A stretch of DNA of 64,000 nt from Hoeflea sp. 108 (GCF_000372965.1 NZ_KB890024.1:1862839-1926838); one strand, 5' to 3'. Positions 17,015 through 26,091 are shown, numbered from the stretch's first letter. The notes: a model not told the origin generated them from the letters alone. Numbers and translations are program-made.

Positions 17015-17923
17015 ATGTACAAGATATCAATCGCCGCAGCAGTCATCGCGCTTGGCCTGGCCACGGGCGTTGCCAACGCCCAGGTGGTCGTGTCTTCCAA
17101 GATCGACACCGAAGGCAGCGTGCTCGGCAACATCATCAAGTCGGTGCTCGACGCCAACAACATCGCCACAACCGACCGCATACAGCTCGGCGCGACACCA
17201 GTGGTGCGCAAGGCGATCACAGCAGGCGAGATCGACATCTATCCCGAATACACCGGCAACGCTGGCTTCTTCTTCGAAAAGGCTGACGATCCGGTCTGGA
17301 AGGACGCCGCCAAGGGCTTCGAGACCGCCAAGAAGCTCGACTATGATGCCAACAAGATCGTCTGGCTGTCGCCGTCGCCGGCCAACAACACCTGGGCGAT
17401 CGCGCTGCGCAAGGACGTCGCCGAGACCAACAAGCTCGCCACCCTCAGCGACTTCGGCAAGTATGTCGCCGGTGGCGGCACTGTCGTGCTGGCTGCGTCG
17501 TCCGAGTTCGTCAATTCGGCGGCAGCTCTGCCGGCCTTCCAGACGACCTACGGCTTCACGCTCAAGCCAGAACAGCTGATCACCCTGTCGGGTGGCGACA
17601 CCGCTGCCACCATCGGCGCAGCCGCCAACCAGACCAACGGCGCCAACGCCGCCATGGTCTACGGCACCGATGGCGGCATCGCGCCGTCTGGTCTGGTCGT
17701 GCTCGACGACGACAAGGGCGTGCAGCCTGTCTACCAGCCTGCGCCGATCATCCGCGAAGCGGTGCTCAAGCAGCATCCGGAGATCGAGACCCTGCTCAAG
17801 CCGGTGTTCGAGAAGCTCGATCTCGTCACGCTTCAGGAACTCAACGGCCGCGTTCAGGTCGGCGGCGAGCCGGCCAAGGCCGTCGCCGAAGATTTCCTGA
17901 AGAAGAACGGTTTTCTGAAGTAA
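17015..17923 (+). CDS. osmF: Osmoprotectant ABC transporter, substrate-binding protein (OsmF/YehZ type)
   Basis: 302 residues with a clean Sec signal peptide (MYKISIAAAVIALGLATGVANA). The body matches glycine betaine/choline-type binding proteins of the OpuAC/QAT group (SSKIDTEGSVLGNIIK, AGEIDIYPEYTGNAGFFF). ATG 17015 has AAGGGG 7 bases upstream; the open frame back to 16943 lacks a signal sequence. First gene of a four-gene set in E. coli osmF-yehY-yehX-yehW order. The exact ligand is unknown. Confidence 0.9.
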   Translation: MYKISIAAAVIALGLATGVANAQVVVSSKIDTEGSVLGNIIKSVLDANNIATTDRIQLGATPVVRKAITAGEIDIYPEYTGNAGFFFEKADDPVWKDAAKGFETAKKLDYDANKIVWLSPSPANNTWAIALRKDVAETNKLATLSDFGKYVAGGGTVVLAASSEFVNSAAALPAFQTTYGFTLKPEQLITLSGGDTAATIGAAANQTNGANAAMVYGTDGGIAPSGLVVLDDDKGVQPVYQPAPIIREAVLKQHPEIETLLKPVFEKLDLVTLQELNGRVQVGGEPAKAVAEDFLKKNGFLK

Positions 17924-17944
17924 GCTTCCCTGGTGCGCCCCATG

Positions 17945-18035
17945 TACAGCGCCGCGCGTCCTTTTCGGATGCGCTAAGGACGCTGTAGGATAAGGCAATC
18001 TGTGCATGGCCCCGAAATCGGTTTCGGGGGCATGC
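17945..18035. repeat. Double palindromic repeat within the osmoprotectant operon
   Basis: Two hairpin units in tandem. In the first, TACAGCG (17945-17951) pairs with CGCTGTA (17981-17987), with GCGTCCTT/AAGGACGC inside. In the second, GCATGGCCCCGAAA (18004-18017) and TTTCGGGGGCATGC (18022-18035) match at 13 of 14 positions around TCGG. They are of the mosaic type common between Mesorhizobium genes. Position after the binding-protein gene suggests an mRNA-stabilising role. Confidence 0.65.
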
Positions 18036-18076
18036 GTCAGGGGGCGCGTCTCAGGAACTGGGGACGCATCGCAGTC

Positions 18077-19246
18077 GTGAGCATCAGGTTCGACAAACTG
18101 GGCGTGTTGATTGCCGCGATTGCTGGTTATGGCGCCTTCGTGGCGCCATTTGCCACTTTCCGGGCCAACCGCATCGTCGCGGGTGAGCCCCGCTCAATCC
18201 TCGAGGCCTTGCCGCAGCCATTGGGGCTTCTGCTGCTCGGTATTCTTGTCGCGGCAGCACTTGTCGCCTTGTTTCGCACGCCGCTGGTTCTGCGGCTGGC
18301 CGCCGGCGTCTCGGCTCTTGTTGCGCTCGCGGTCCTGGTCGGCGTCGCCGGCGCCTATCTCACGCCCGAGGGTAACACCTTCGCCCGCGTCTCGCCCGCT
18401 TCGGGTTTCTGGATCGCAATATTCGCGTTCACGCTGCTGCTTGCCGACGGCCTGACCCGGCTGCAGCTTTCTCCTTTAGGTCGCGTCGCCGTGCTTCTGC
18501 TCACTGCTGCGGCCATATGGGCGCTGCTGGCTTCCGGTGGATGGGACAGCCTGTCGATCCTAAAGGAATATGGAAACCGCGCCGACAGCTTCTGGAGCGA
18601 GGCAAGGCGCCATGTGACGTTGGCCCTCGGTTCATTGATCGGTGCCGTCGCCGTCGGCCTGCCACTCGGTATCTTCTGCCATCGCGTCGAAGCGTTGCGG
18701 GCAGGGGTGCTGAACACCCTCAACATCATCCAGACCATCCCGTCGATCGCCCTGTTTGGCATCCTGATCGCGCCGCTTGGCTGGGTCGCCGCCAACATTC
18801 CGGGCGCTGCCGCCATCGGCATCAGGGGCATCGGCGTCGCGCCCGCCTTTGTTGCGCTGTTCCTCTATTCGTTGCTGCCTGTCGTCGCCAACACGGTGGT
18901 CGGCCTTGCTGGCGTCCCCAGTGCCGCCAACGATGCGGCTCGCGGCATGGGCATGACCGGCCGGCAGCGGCTGACTGGAGTTGAATTCCCGCTCGCCTTT
19001 CCGGTCATCCTGACCGGCATCCGCATAGTGCTCGTCCAGAACATCGGTCTTGCCACGATTGCCGCCCTCATCGGCGGCGGCGGCTTTGGTGTCTTCGTCT
19101 TCCAGGGCGTCGGCCAGACGGCGATGGACCTCGTCCTGCTCGGTGCTGTGCCGACAGTGGCGCTGGCCTTTGCCGCCGCCATCCTTCTCGACGCGGTGGT
19201 CGAAACCATTGCGACCCGCAAATCCACCGAGGTGGCTGCCGCATGA
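18077..19246 (+). CDS. yehY: Osmoprotectant ABC transporter permease (YehY type)
   Basis: About 389 residues: an N-terminal extension with several hydrophobic segments (to about residue 170), then a standard binding-protein-dependent permease domain with the EAA loop near NDAARGMGMTGRQRLTGVEFP. The long form matches YehY. I prefer GTG 18077 (MSIRFDKLG). The frame is open from 18002, but that extension is the translation of the palindromic repeat, so it is unlikely to be protein. It overlaps the ATPase gene by ATGA. Confidence 0.85.
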   Translation: MSIRFDKLGVLIAAIAGYGAFVAPFATFRANRIVAGEPRSILEALPQPLGLLLLGILVAAALVALFRTPLVLRLAAGVSALVALAVLVGVAGAYLTPEGNTFARVSPASGFWIAIFAFTLLLADGLTRLQLSPLGRVAVLLLTAAAIWALLASGGWDSLSILKEYGNRADSFWSEARRHVTLALGSLIGAVAVGLPLGIFCHRVEALRAGVLNTLNIIQTIPSIALFGILIAPLGWVAANIPGAAAIGIRGIGVAPAFVALFLYSLLPVVANTVVGLAGVPSAANDAARGMGMTGRQRLTGVEFPLAFPVILTGIRIVLVQNIGLATIAALIGGGGFGVFVFQGVGQTAMDLVLLGAVPTVALAFAAAILLDAVVETIATRKSTEVAAA

Positions 19247-20181
19247 TCGAAATCGAACACATCACCAAGCGCTACGGCGAGACATCAGTCGTCGACGACG
19301 TCTCCATGGTCATCCAGCCGCGCACGATCACGGTCATCGTCGGCACGTCGGGCTCCGGCAAGACCACGCTGCTGCGCATGATCAACCGCCTGGTCGAGCC
19401 GACATCGGGAACGATCAAGCTCGACGGTACGGACAATCGCTCGCTGCCTGGCCCGCAGCTGCGCCGCAGCATCGGCTACGCCATCCAGGGCAATGGCCTG
19501 TTTCCGCACCGCACGGTGGCGCAGAACATCGCCACTGTGCCGGTTCTGCTCGGCTGGGATGCCGCCCGCATCAAAGCCCGCGTCGATGAGCTGTTGTCGC
19601 TGCTGCAACTCGATCCCTTGGCCTTTGGTCCGCGTTATCCGCACGAACTGTCGGGCGGACAGCAACAGCGTGTCGGCGTCGCCCGTGCGCTCGCGGCCGA
19701 ACCCAACGTGCTCCTGATGGACGAGCCCTTCGGCGCGCTCGACCCCATCATCCGCACCAAGGCGCAGGAAGACCTGCTCGCCATTCAGAAACGTTTCGGC
19801 ACGACCATCGTGCTCGTCACCCACGACATGGAGGAGGCCGTGCATCTCGGCGACCGCATCGCGGTCATGGATGCGGGCAAGCTCGTGCAATACGCGACCC
19901 CGGCCGAAATCCTCGCCCGGCCGGCCAATGGTTTTGTCGAGACGCTGATCGGTGCGTCCGACCGTCCGTTCAAGCTCTTGTCTCTCGGTGAAGTGCGCGA
20001 CGTCGTCGAGCCGGGCAGGGCTGACGGTAAGGCGATCGACGCCGAAGCCACCCAGCGCGACGCTCTGGCCGAACTGCTCTGGTCCGGCCGCTCGGCAATG
20101 CCTGTCGTCGGCGAGGACGGCCGGGCGCTCGGCCGCGTGACGGTCGACGAGCTGCTCAAGCGCGCCGCGAGGCCTGTATGA
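19243..20181 (+). CDS. yehX: Osmoprotectant ABC transporter ATP-binding protein (YehX type)
   Basis: 312 residues. Walker A GTSGSGKTTLL, Q-loop in GYAIQGNGLFPHRT, signature LSGGQQQRVGVARALA, Walker B VLLMDEPFGALD and the switch histidine in VTHDMEEA are all intact. A C-terminal stretch (about 245-312) includes a CBS-like MPVVGEDGRALGRVTVDEL, as in OpuA/OpuC-type ATPases that sense ionic strength. It overlaps both permease genes by four bases. Confidence 0.92.
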   Translation: MIEIEHITKRYGETSVVDDVSMVIQPRTITVIVGTSGSGKTTLLRMINRLVEPTSGTIKLDGTDNRSLPGPQLRRSIGYAIQGNGLFPHRTVAQNIATVPVLLGWDAARIKARVDELLSLLQLDPLAFGPRYPHELSGGQQQRVGVARALAAEPNVLLMDEPFGALDPIIRTKAQEDLLAIQKRFGTTIVLVTHDMEEAVHLGDRIAVMDAGKLVQYATPAEILARPANGFVETLIGASDRPFKLLSLGEVRDVVEPGRADGKAIDAEATQRDALAELLWSGRSAMPVVGEDGRALGRVTVDELLKRAARPV

Positions 20182-20933
20182 AGGCCTGGGTTCCCACTGC
20201 TCTCAGGCTCATCCTGCTTGCCGTTTTGGTGGCGTTTCTTGTCAATCCGGCATGGTTCGAACCGGTTTTCAAGCCGCTGACGCAGAACGGCGCGCCGGCC
20301 ATCTACAATCAGGGCAGCCTGATGTCGCTGGCCCTCCAGCACCTGCGCACGGTGGCCATTGCCACCGCCGCGGCTATCGCCGTTGCCGTTTCGCTCGCCA
20401 TCCTCGTCACGCGTCCCGCCGGTGCCGAGTTTCTACCGCTGTCGCGCAGCCTGGTGAACATCGGCCAGACCTTTCCGCCGGTTGCGGTGCTGGCACTGGC
20501 GGTCCCGGCAGTCGGTTTCGGCGAAAAGCCGACCCTGATCGCGCTGTTCCTCTACGGATTGCTGCCGATTTTCGAGAACACTCTGACCGGCCTCACCACC
20601 ACGCCCGCCAATGTCGTCGAGGCCGCGCGTGGCGCCGGCATGACCGGCTGGCAGCGCCTGACTCAGATCGAACTGCCGCTGAGCCTGCCGGTCATCCTCG
20701 CCGGCATCAGGCTGTCGGTGGTCATCAGTCTCGCCACTGCAACCATCGGTTCGACCGTCGCGGCTAAGACCCTCGGCGAGGTCATCATCGCAGGCCTCCA
20801 GTCCAACAACCTCGCCTTTGTGCTGCAGGGCGGCCTGGTCGTGGCAGCACTTGCCGTGCTGATCTACGATGTCTTGTCGGCATTGGAGCGCATGGCTGCC
20901 AGGCGCATGGGGCAGGTGCCTGCGTCAGCCTGA
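20178..20933 (+). CDS. yehW: Osmoprotectant ABC transporter permease (YehW type)
   Basis: 251 residues, about six membrane segments, EAA loop around VEAARGAGMTGWQRLTQIELP. This is the short permease partner of the 18077-19246 product. ATG 20178 overlaps the ATPase stop. A short C-terminal RRMGQVPASA ends the operon. Confidence 0.9.
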   Translation: MKAWVPTALRLILLAVLVAFLVNPAWFEPVFKPLTQNGAPAIYNQGSLMSLALQHLRTVAIATAAAIAVAVSLAILVTRPAGAEFLPLSRSLVNIGQTFPPVAVLALAVPAVGFGEKPTLIALFLYGLLPIFENTLTGLTTTPANVVEAARGAGMTGWQRLTQIELPLSLPVILAGIRLSVVISLATATIGSTVAAKTLGEVIIAGLQSNNLAFVLQGGLVVAALAVLIYDVLSALERMAARRMGQVPASA

Positions 20934-20960
20934 GGTAAATCCTTCTTTGACGAGATTGCC

Positions 20961-21260
20961 CTAACGCCCGCGCATCGGATGGTCGAGCGTAATCTCGAGC
21001 CGGCTGCTGCCGGCAGAAAGCACCCAGCGGCGCCTCAGTATGTAAAAGTCGGCGTCTCCGACTGAAACGATATCGCCTGTCTGGCAATCGCCGGAAATCC
21101 CCGCGCTGGCAAGCAATGAGGTTAGTCCCTGCCTGTCGGCGTAAGTTTTCGCCGAGGCTGTCAGGGAAATGGTCGCCGCCTGGCCTGTTGCGCCTTTGGC
21201 GCGACTCGCTTCTTCATTTGCGGGATGCCCCGATACTTGCTTTTCAGGAGATCTGGCCAT
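20961..21260 (-). CDS. Hypothetical small protein, start shared with the DUF2165 gene
   Basis: 99 residues from ATG 21260. The first 30 are polar and low-complexity; residues 30-99 look folded (SLTASAKTYADRQG, GDCQTGDIVSVGD, FYILRRRWVLSAG, LEITLDHP). I believe similar small proteins occur in other Mesorhizobium genomes but cannot confirm it. Its ATG and that of the plus-strand DUF2165 gene share one CATG (21258-21261), leaving no intergenic room. The ribosome site is weak (GAGAG about 10 bases away). A longer frame to 21338 would run into the other gene. Confidence 0.5.
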   Translation of the reverse strand: MARSPEKQVSGHPANEEASRAKGATGQAATISLTASAKTYADRQGLTSLLASAGISGDCQTGDIVSVGDADFYILRRRWVLSAGSSRLEITLDHPMRGR

Positions 21261-21753
21261 GACCTTGCGTCTCTCTAAGATCGTGATGTCCCTTTGCCTT
21301 GCGGCATTCGCCTTCCTTGTAGCCTTCGGCAACATCACTGACTACGGCTCCAATTTTGCCTTCGTCCAGCACGTTCTGAGTATGGACACCACCTTCCCGG
21401 GCAATGCGCTTATGTATCGCTCGATCACCAGCCCCGCGCTGTGGACCGCCGGCTACTGGCTGATCATCTTCGGCGAGGCGCTCACCTGCGTGCTGTTCCT
21501 GATCGCAGCCCTCAGGCTGTGGCAGGCGCGCCATGGCACCGGCAAGGAGTTCAACGACGCCAAGGGCTTTGTCGTCATCGGCGCCACCATGGGCTTTCTG
21601 GTCTGGTTCCTCGGATTCATGGTCGTCGGCGGTGAGTGGTTCGCCATGTGGCAGTCGAGCACCTGGAACGGCCAGGAGGCCGCCTTCAAGTTCTACATGA
21701 CGATGTTGGCCGTGTTGATCTTCGTCAACCAGCCGGATCACGATCTCGCTTGA
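21259..21753 (+). CDS. DUF2165 family small integral membrane protein
   Basis: 164 residues with four hydrophobic segments (about 8-24, 62-84, 100-122, 140-156) and conserved-looking aromatic stretches (FGNITDYGSNFAFVQHVLSMD, WFAMWQSSTWNGQEAAF). These match the DUF2165 family of predicted small membrane proteins of unknown role. ATG 21259 has AGGAG 8 bases upstream; an open frame to 21169 adds nothing plausible. Confidence 0.82.
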   Translation: MTLRLSKIVMSLCLAAFAFLVAFGNITDYGSNFAFVQHVLSMDTTFPGNALMYRSITSPALWTAGYWLIIFGEALTCVLFLIAALRLWQARHGTGKEFNDAKGFVVIGATMGFLVWFLGFMVVGGEWFAMWQSSTWNGQEAAFKFYMTMLAVLIFVNQPDHDLA

Positions 21754-21950
21754 ACTGAATTTGTTGTTTGCGATCAGCTTATTCGGGGCAGGCGGCGAAA
21801 GCCGGGACAAAAGCTTGGCGATGTCTTGACGTTCGCTGCCCTGTTTCGGATGGTTGGCGGGAGCGGGGAAGCCGCACATCAAGGCTTGCCTGCCTCATTC
21901 ACTCGCCCGGGGAGGGGAATTCCGGGCACAATCAGGGAAGAGAATTGGCA

Positions 21951-24098
21951 ATGACAATGCTTTACGTGGTCATCGCCTGCGGCCTGCTTTCTGTCCTTTA
22001 CGCCATTTGGGCGACGCAGTCGGTGCTCGCATCCGACCAGGGCAATGCACGCATGCAGGAAATCTCTGCTGCCATCCGGGAAGGTGCGCAAGCCTACCTC
22101 TCGCGCCAATACACAACCATCGCCATCGTCGGCGTCGTCGTGTTCCTGCTCGCTTGGTGGCTGCTTTCCGCAACCGCGGCGATCGGCTTTTTGATTGGTG
22201 CAGTTCTTTCGGGCGCCGCCGGCTTCATCGGCATGCATGTTTCGGTTCGCGCCAATGTGCGCACGGCACAGGCCGCTTCCAACAGCCTGGCTGCCGGCCT
22301 CGACATCGCCTTCAAGTCGGGTGCCATCACCGGCATGCTGGTGGCTGGATTGGCCCTGCTTGGCGTTTCCGTCTACTACTGGGTCCTGACCGGCCCGATG
22401 GGGCATGCTCCGGCCGACCGTGCAGTCATCGATTCGCTTGTGGCGCTCGGCTTCGGCGCTTCCCTGATTTCCATCTTCGCCCGCCTCGGTGGCGGCATCT
22501 TCACCAAGGGTGCCGACGTCGGTGGCGATCTCGTCGGCAAGGTCGAGGCTGGCATCCCCGAGGATGATCCCCGCAACCCGGCCACCATCGCCGACAACGT
22601 CGGCGACAATGTCGGCGACTGCGCCGGCATGGCTGCCGACCTGTTCGAGACCTACGCGGTGACCGTGGTCGCCACCATGGTTCTGGGCGCCATCTTCTTT
22701 GGCGGCTCGGCGGTGCTGTCGAGCGTCATGCTCTATCCGCTCGCCATCTGCGGCACCTGTATCATCACCTCCATCGTTGGTACTTTCTTCGTCAAGCTCG
22801 GCGCCAACGGCTCGATCATGGGCGCGCTCTACAAGGGCCTGATCGTCACTGGCCTGCTGTCGATCCTTGGCCTCGGTGCAGCGACCTCGCTCACCATCGG
22901 CTGGGGCGAGATCGGCACGGCCGGCGGCATCGCTGTCAGCGGCAAGAACCTGTTCATCTGCGGCCTGATCGGCCTTGTGGTGACGGGCCTGATCGTTGTC
23001 ATCACCGAGTACTACACCGGTACCAACAAGCGCCCGGTCAATTCGATCGCCCAGGCGTCGGTCACCGGTCACGGCACCAACGTTATCCAGGGTCTGGCCG
23101 TATCGCTCGAATCGACGGCACTTCCAGCTATCGTCATCGTTGGCGGTATCCTGGCCACGTTCCAGCTTGCCGGCCTGTTCGGCACTGCCATCGCTGTGAC
23201 CACCATGCTTGGCCTTGCTGGCATGATCGTGGCGCTTGATGCCTTTGGCCCGGTCACCGACAATGCCGGCGGCATCGCCGAAATGTCGGGCCTGCCCAAG
23301 GAAGTGCGTCATTCGACCGACGCGCTCGATGCGGTGGGCAATACCACCAAGGCCGTCACCAAGGGTTATGCCATCGGTTCGGCCGGCCTCGGCGCGCTGG
23401 TTCTGTTCGCAGCCTACAGCTACGACCTTCAGTATTTCGCGGCGAACCCAACACAGTTCCCGTATTTTGCCGACATCGGCACAGTGTCGTTCGATCTGTC
23501 CAACCCCTATGTCGTCGCCGGCCTGATCTTCGGTGGCCTGATCCCCTACCTCTTCGGCGGCATTGCGATGACCGCCGTGGGGCGGGCGGCCAGCGCGATC
23601 GTCGAGGAGGTGCGCAAGCAGTTCCGCGAGAACCCCGGCATCATGCAGGGCACCGCCAAGCCGAATTACGCACGCGCCGTCGATCTGCTCACCAAGGCCG
23701 CGATCAAGGAGATGATCATCCCGTCGCTGCTGCCGGTGCTGGCTCCGCTCGTCGTCTATTTCGGTGTCCTGCTGATCTCGGGCTCCAAGGCATCCGCCTT
23801 TGCGGCGCTCGGCGCTTCGCTGCTCGGCGTCATCGTCAATGGCCTGTTCGTGGCTATCTCGATGACTTCGGGTGGTGGCGCCTGGGACAACGCCAAGAAG
23901 TCGTTCGAGGACGGCTTCACCGACAAGGACGGGGTCAAGCATCTGAAGGGGTCAGAGGCTCACAAGGCATCCGTGACCGGCGATACCGTCGGCGACCCCT
24001 ACAAGGATACGGCCGGTCCTGCCGTGAACCCGGCGATCAAGATCACCAACATCGTCGCACTGCTGCTGCTCGCCGTCCTGGCGCACAGCGGCATCTGA
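21951..24098 (+). CDS. hppA: K+-insensitive, H+-translocating pyrophosphatase
   Basis: 715 residues with about 16 membrane segments. The PPi-binding motifs DVGGDLVGKVE and DDPRNPATIADNVGDNVGD are intact. GNTTKAVTKG places lysine at residue 467 and threonine at 470; that pair is the mark of potassium-independent proton-pumping enzymes (alanine at the first position marks potassium-dependent ones). It couples PPi hydrolysis to proton transport, in rhizobia often in acidocalcisome-like membranes. ATG 21951 follows GGGAAGAG; the frame is open upstream to 21768 without a start signal. Confidence 0.96.
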   Translation: MTMLYVVIACGLLSVLYAIWATQSVLASDQGNARMQEISAAIREGAQAYLSRQYTTIAIVGVVVFLLAWWLLSATAAIGFLIGAVLSGAAGFIGMHVSVRANVRTAQAASNSLAAGLDIAFKSGAITGMLVAGLALLGVSVYYWVLTGPMGHAPADRAVIDSLVALGFGASLISIFARLGGGIFTKGADVGGDLVGKVEAGIPEDDPRNPATIADNVGDNVGDCAGMAADLFETYAVTVVATMVLGAIFFGGSAVLSSVMLYPLAICGTCIITSIVGTFFVKLGANGSIMGALYKGLIVTGLLSILGLGAATSLTIGWGEIGTAGGIAVSGKNLFICGLIGLVVTGLIVVITEYYTGTNKRPVNSIAQASVTGHGTNVIQGLAVSLESTALPAIVIVGGILATFQLAGLFGTAIAVTTMLGLAGMIVALDAFGPVTDNAGGIAEMSGLPKEVRHSTDALDAVGNTTKAVTKGYAIGSAGLGALVLFAAYSYDLQYFAANPTQFPYFADIGTVSFDLSNPYVVAGLIFGGLIPYLFGGIAMTAVGRAASAIVEEVRKQFRENPGIMQGTAKPNYARAVDLLTKAAIKEMIIPSLLPVLAPLVVYFGVLLISGSKASAFAALGASLLGVIVNGLFVAISMTSGGGAWDNAKKSFEDGFTDKDGVKHLKGSEAHKASVTGDTVGDPYKDTAGPAVNPAIKITNIVALLLLAVLAHSGI

Positions 24099-24117
24099 CG
24101 GTCAAGCCATCCAGGAA

Positions 24118-24151
24118 AGCCCTGGCCGTGTTGAGCGGTCGGGGCTTTTTC
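24118..24151 (+). terminator. Rho-independent terminator after hppA
   Basis: AGCCCTGGCCG (24118-24128) pairs with CGGTCGGGGCT (24136-24146) through 11 pairs, two of them G-U, loop TGTTGAG, followed by TTTTTC. Confidence 0.8.
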
Positions 24152-24165
24152 TTTGCCGTTCCGGA

Positions 24166-24198
24166 AAAGAGAAAACCCGCGGGATTGCTCCCGCGGGT
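24166..24198 (-). terminator. Rho-independent terminator of bamE
   Basis: ACCCGCGGGA (24175-24184) and TCCCGCGGGT (24189-24198) are a perfect 10-bp stem. On the minus strand it is followed by TTTTCTCTTTTCC. Confidence 0.75.
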
Positions 24199-24234
24199 CC
24201 TGTTGCCTGAGATTTCTGGAGCCTGCCAGGCGGC

Positions 24235-24768
24235 TTATGTGCCGCCGAAGATGCTGCTGGCCGCACTCGAGCCCATCTTGCCGGCACCTGCGAGCAGCTG
24301 TCCCAGGAAGTTCTGGTCCTTGCCGCCGGTCGGCGTCGTGCGCGAGATGAAGTCGAACACCTTGCCGTCCTGCATGCCGTAATTGGCGATGTTGGTGACG
24401 CGACCGTCGGCGCCGAAATAGACGGCCAGCACGCGCTGTTCGATCAGCTTCGGCTTGGCGAAAGCGACAGAGCGCTTGCGCGTCTGCGAGATGTAATAGA
24501 ACACCTCGTTGTCGAAGGTCGCGGTCGTCGACGGCGTACCCAGCGCAAGAAGCACCTGCTCGCGGCTCGAGCCGACAGGCACAGAATCAATCGACTGCTG
24601 GTCGATGACATAGCCCTGGGTCAGCGTTTCGCTGGGGGTCAGGTCGCCGAAGGTCTTGGACGTATTACACGCCGAAAGCATGGCCGCGGCCGCAATAAGC
24701 GAGACCGCGCCGACCGGGCGCAACGAAAATGGCATCTTGAATTTCAGCGCGTGCAACAACAACTCCAT
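24235..24768 (-). CDS. bamE: Outer membrane assembly lipoprotein BamE (SmpA/OmlA)
   Basis: Up to 177 residues. A lipoprotein signal ends in the lipobox LSAC, giving an outer-membrane lipoprotein. The BamE fold follows (YVIDQQSIDSVPVGSSREQVLLALGTPS, then EVFYYISQTRK). BamE is an accessory part of the BAM beta-barrel insertion machine. The ATG at 24768 adds MELLLHALKFK before the more typical start MPFSLRPVG at 24735; I cannot settle which is used. Divergent from the chaperone gene at 24882, as usual in Rhizobiales. Confidence 0.88.
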   Translation of the reverse strand: MELLLHALKFKMPFSLRPVGAVSLIAAAAMLSACNTSKTFGDLTPSETLTQGYVIDQQSIDSVPVGSSREQVLLALGTPSTTATFDNEVFYYISQTRKRSVAFAKPKLIEQRVLAVYFGADGRVTNIANYGMQDGKVFDFISRTTPTGGKDQNFLGQLLAGAGKMGSSAASSIFGGT

Positions 24769-24881
24769 CCTGTCGTGCCAGGGGCTCTAGCTTGCGCGAA
24801 GCCGCAAAACCGGTAAACCAGCTTGCGTGCCGATGCAACAAGGCCACCTAACGAAACGGGTCCCCGGGAGACCGCCCTCTC

Positions 24882-25424
24882 ATGTTCCAGCGTCTGTTTG
24901 GCCGCGAACGCCAAGCCAACCGCGCTATCACCGACGCGCTCTATACACGAATCGTGGCGGCTGCGCGGCAGGAACCATTTTATTCTGCATGGAATGTACC
25001 TGACACGCCGCTCGGGCGTTTTGAGATGCTTTCCCTGCATATGTTTCTGTTTCAGGACCGGCTTCGCGGCGAGCCGGGGGCTTCCGCCGAGATCGCCCAG
25101 CGGCTGATCGACGAGTTTTTCCTCGACGTCGATCATTCCCTGCGCGAGCTCGGCATCAGCGACACCGGCGTTCCCAAGCGGATGAAAAAGCTTGCGAAAA
25201 TGTTCTACGGGCGGACGCAATCCTACAAGGATGCGCTGGAGCGCGACGATCATGCTGCACTTGCTGCGGCCCTCATGCGCAATGTACGGCCTGACGCCAC
25301 CGAATGGCCCGAAGCGGCTGCGCTGGCGAGCTATGTGCTCGAGGCGAATCGCGTGCTTTCGGCTCAGCCATCCGAGGACATTTGTGCCGGCAACCTTATA
25401 TATCCGGCACCACAGGCAGCCTGA
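24882..25424 (+). CDS. Ubiquinol-cytochrome c chaperone family protein (CBP3/UQCC1-like)
   Basis: 180 residues with the family's landmarks: ARQEPFYSAWNVPDTPLGRFEMLSLHMF, then FLDVDHSLRELGISDTGVPKRMKKLAKMFYGR. In mitochondria the relative CBP3 aids cytochrome b synthesis and bc1 complex assembly; a similar role here is inferred. The next gene (DUF177) starts 12 bases on, so the two are co-transcribed. Confidence 0.9.
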   Translation: MFQRLFGRERQANRAITDALYTRIVAAARQEPFYSAWNVPDTPLGRFEMLSLHMFLFQDRLRGEPGASAEIAQRLIDEFFLDVDHSLRELGISDTGVPKRMKKLAKMFYGRTQSYKDALERDDHAALAAALMRNVRPDATEWPEAAALASYVLEANRVLSAQPSEDICAGNLIYPAPQAA

Positions 25425-25436
25425 AGGAGGCCACCC

Positions 25437-25988
25437 ATGCACCATGTCGAAATCAAGAGCCCGGTGTCCTTCCCGGTCAACGTCGCACGCCTGCCGCAAA
25501 AGGGCACGACCGTCATCGTCGAAGCAACTGAGGCGCAGCGCGCCGCACTTGCCGAAGAGCACGATCTTCTCTCCGTCGAGCGCTACCATGCCGAACTGCT
25601 CGTCACCAAATGGAAGCGCAACGGCGTCAAGGTTCGCGGCCGCGTCGAGGCCCGGATCACCCAGGCCTGCATCGTCACCCTCGATCCGGTCGAGGCCGTG
25701 ATCGACGAAGAGGTAGAGGGCGTGTTCCTGCCTGAGGATTCGAAGCTTGCTAGGCACGGGTTCAATGCCGCAGGCGAGATCCTGCTCGACGCCGAGGGGC
25801 CGGACAGTCCGGAAACCTTCACCGGCGACACGATCGATGCCGGCGCGCTGGCAGAGGAATTCTTCGGCCTGGCGATCGATCCCTATCCGCGCAAGACGGG
25901 CGCTTCCGTGGCGACCGCCGGCGACGATATCGAGCCGGTCGAGAGCGAATTCCAGAAAAAGCTTCGTCTTATATCCAAGAAGCTTTGA
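25437..25988 (+). CDS. DUF177 (YceD) family protein
   Basis: 183 residues with the TQACIVTLDPVEAVIDEEVEGVFLP segment typical of DUF177/YceD. The family is linked to large-subunit rRNA or ribosome biogenesis in other organisms; in enterics yceD precedes rpmF-plsX-fabH. Here rpmF is missing from that position and plsX follows after about 100 bases. Start ATG 25437 has GGAGG upstream. Confidence 0.86.
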   Translation: MHHVEIKSPVSFPVNVARLPQKGTTVIVEATEAQRAALAEEHDLLSVERYHAELLVTKWKRNGVKVRGRVEARITQACIVTLDPVEAVIDEEVEGVFLPEDSKLARHGFNAAGEILLDAEGPDSPETFTGDTIDAGALAEEFFGLAIDPYPRKTGASVATAGDDIEPVESEFQKKLRLISKKL

Positions 25989-26091
25989 AAACGGCCCGCG
26001 TTTCGCGTAATCCCGGTTGTGCGGTCATTCAAAACCGCTATTTTCGCCGGACTTTTGCGTGCCCCTACGCCAACAGTGAGATGACCGACGC

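Noticed and set aside
21879..23942. 687-codon open frame on the minus strand opposite hppA
   Set aside because: Composition is low-complexity D/G/E/R/H-rich as expected for the antisense of a GC-rich gene; the plus strand encodes a complete pyrophosphatase.
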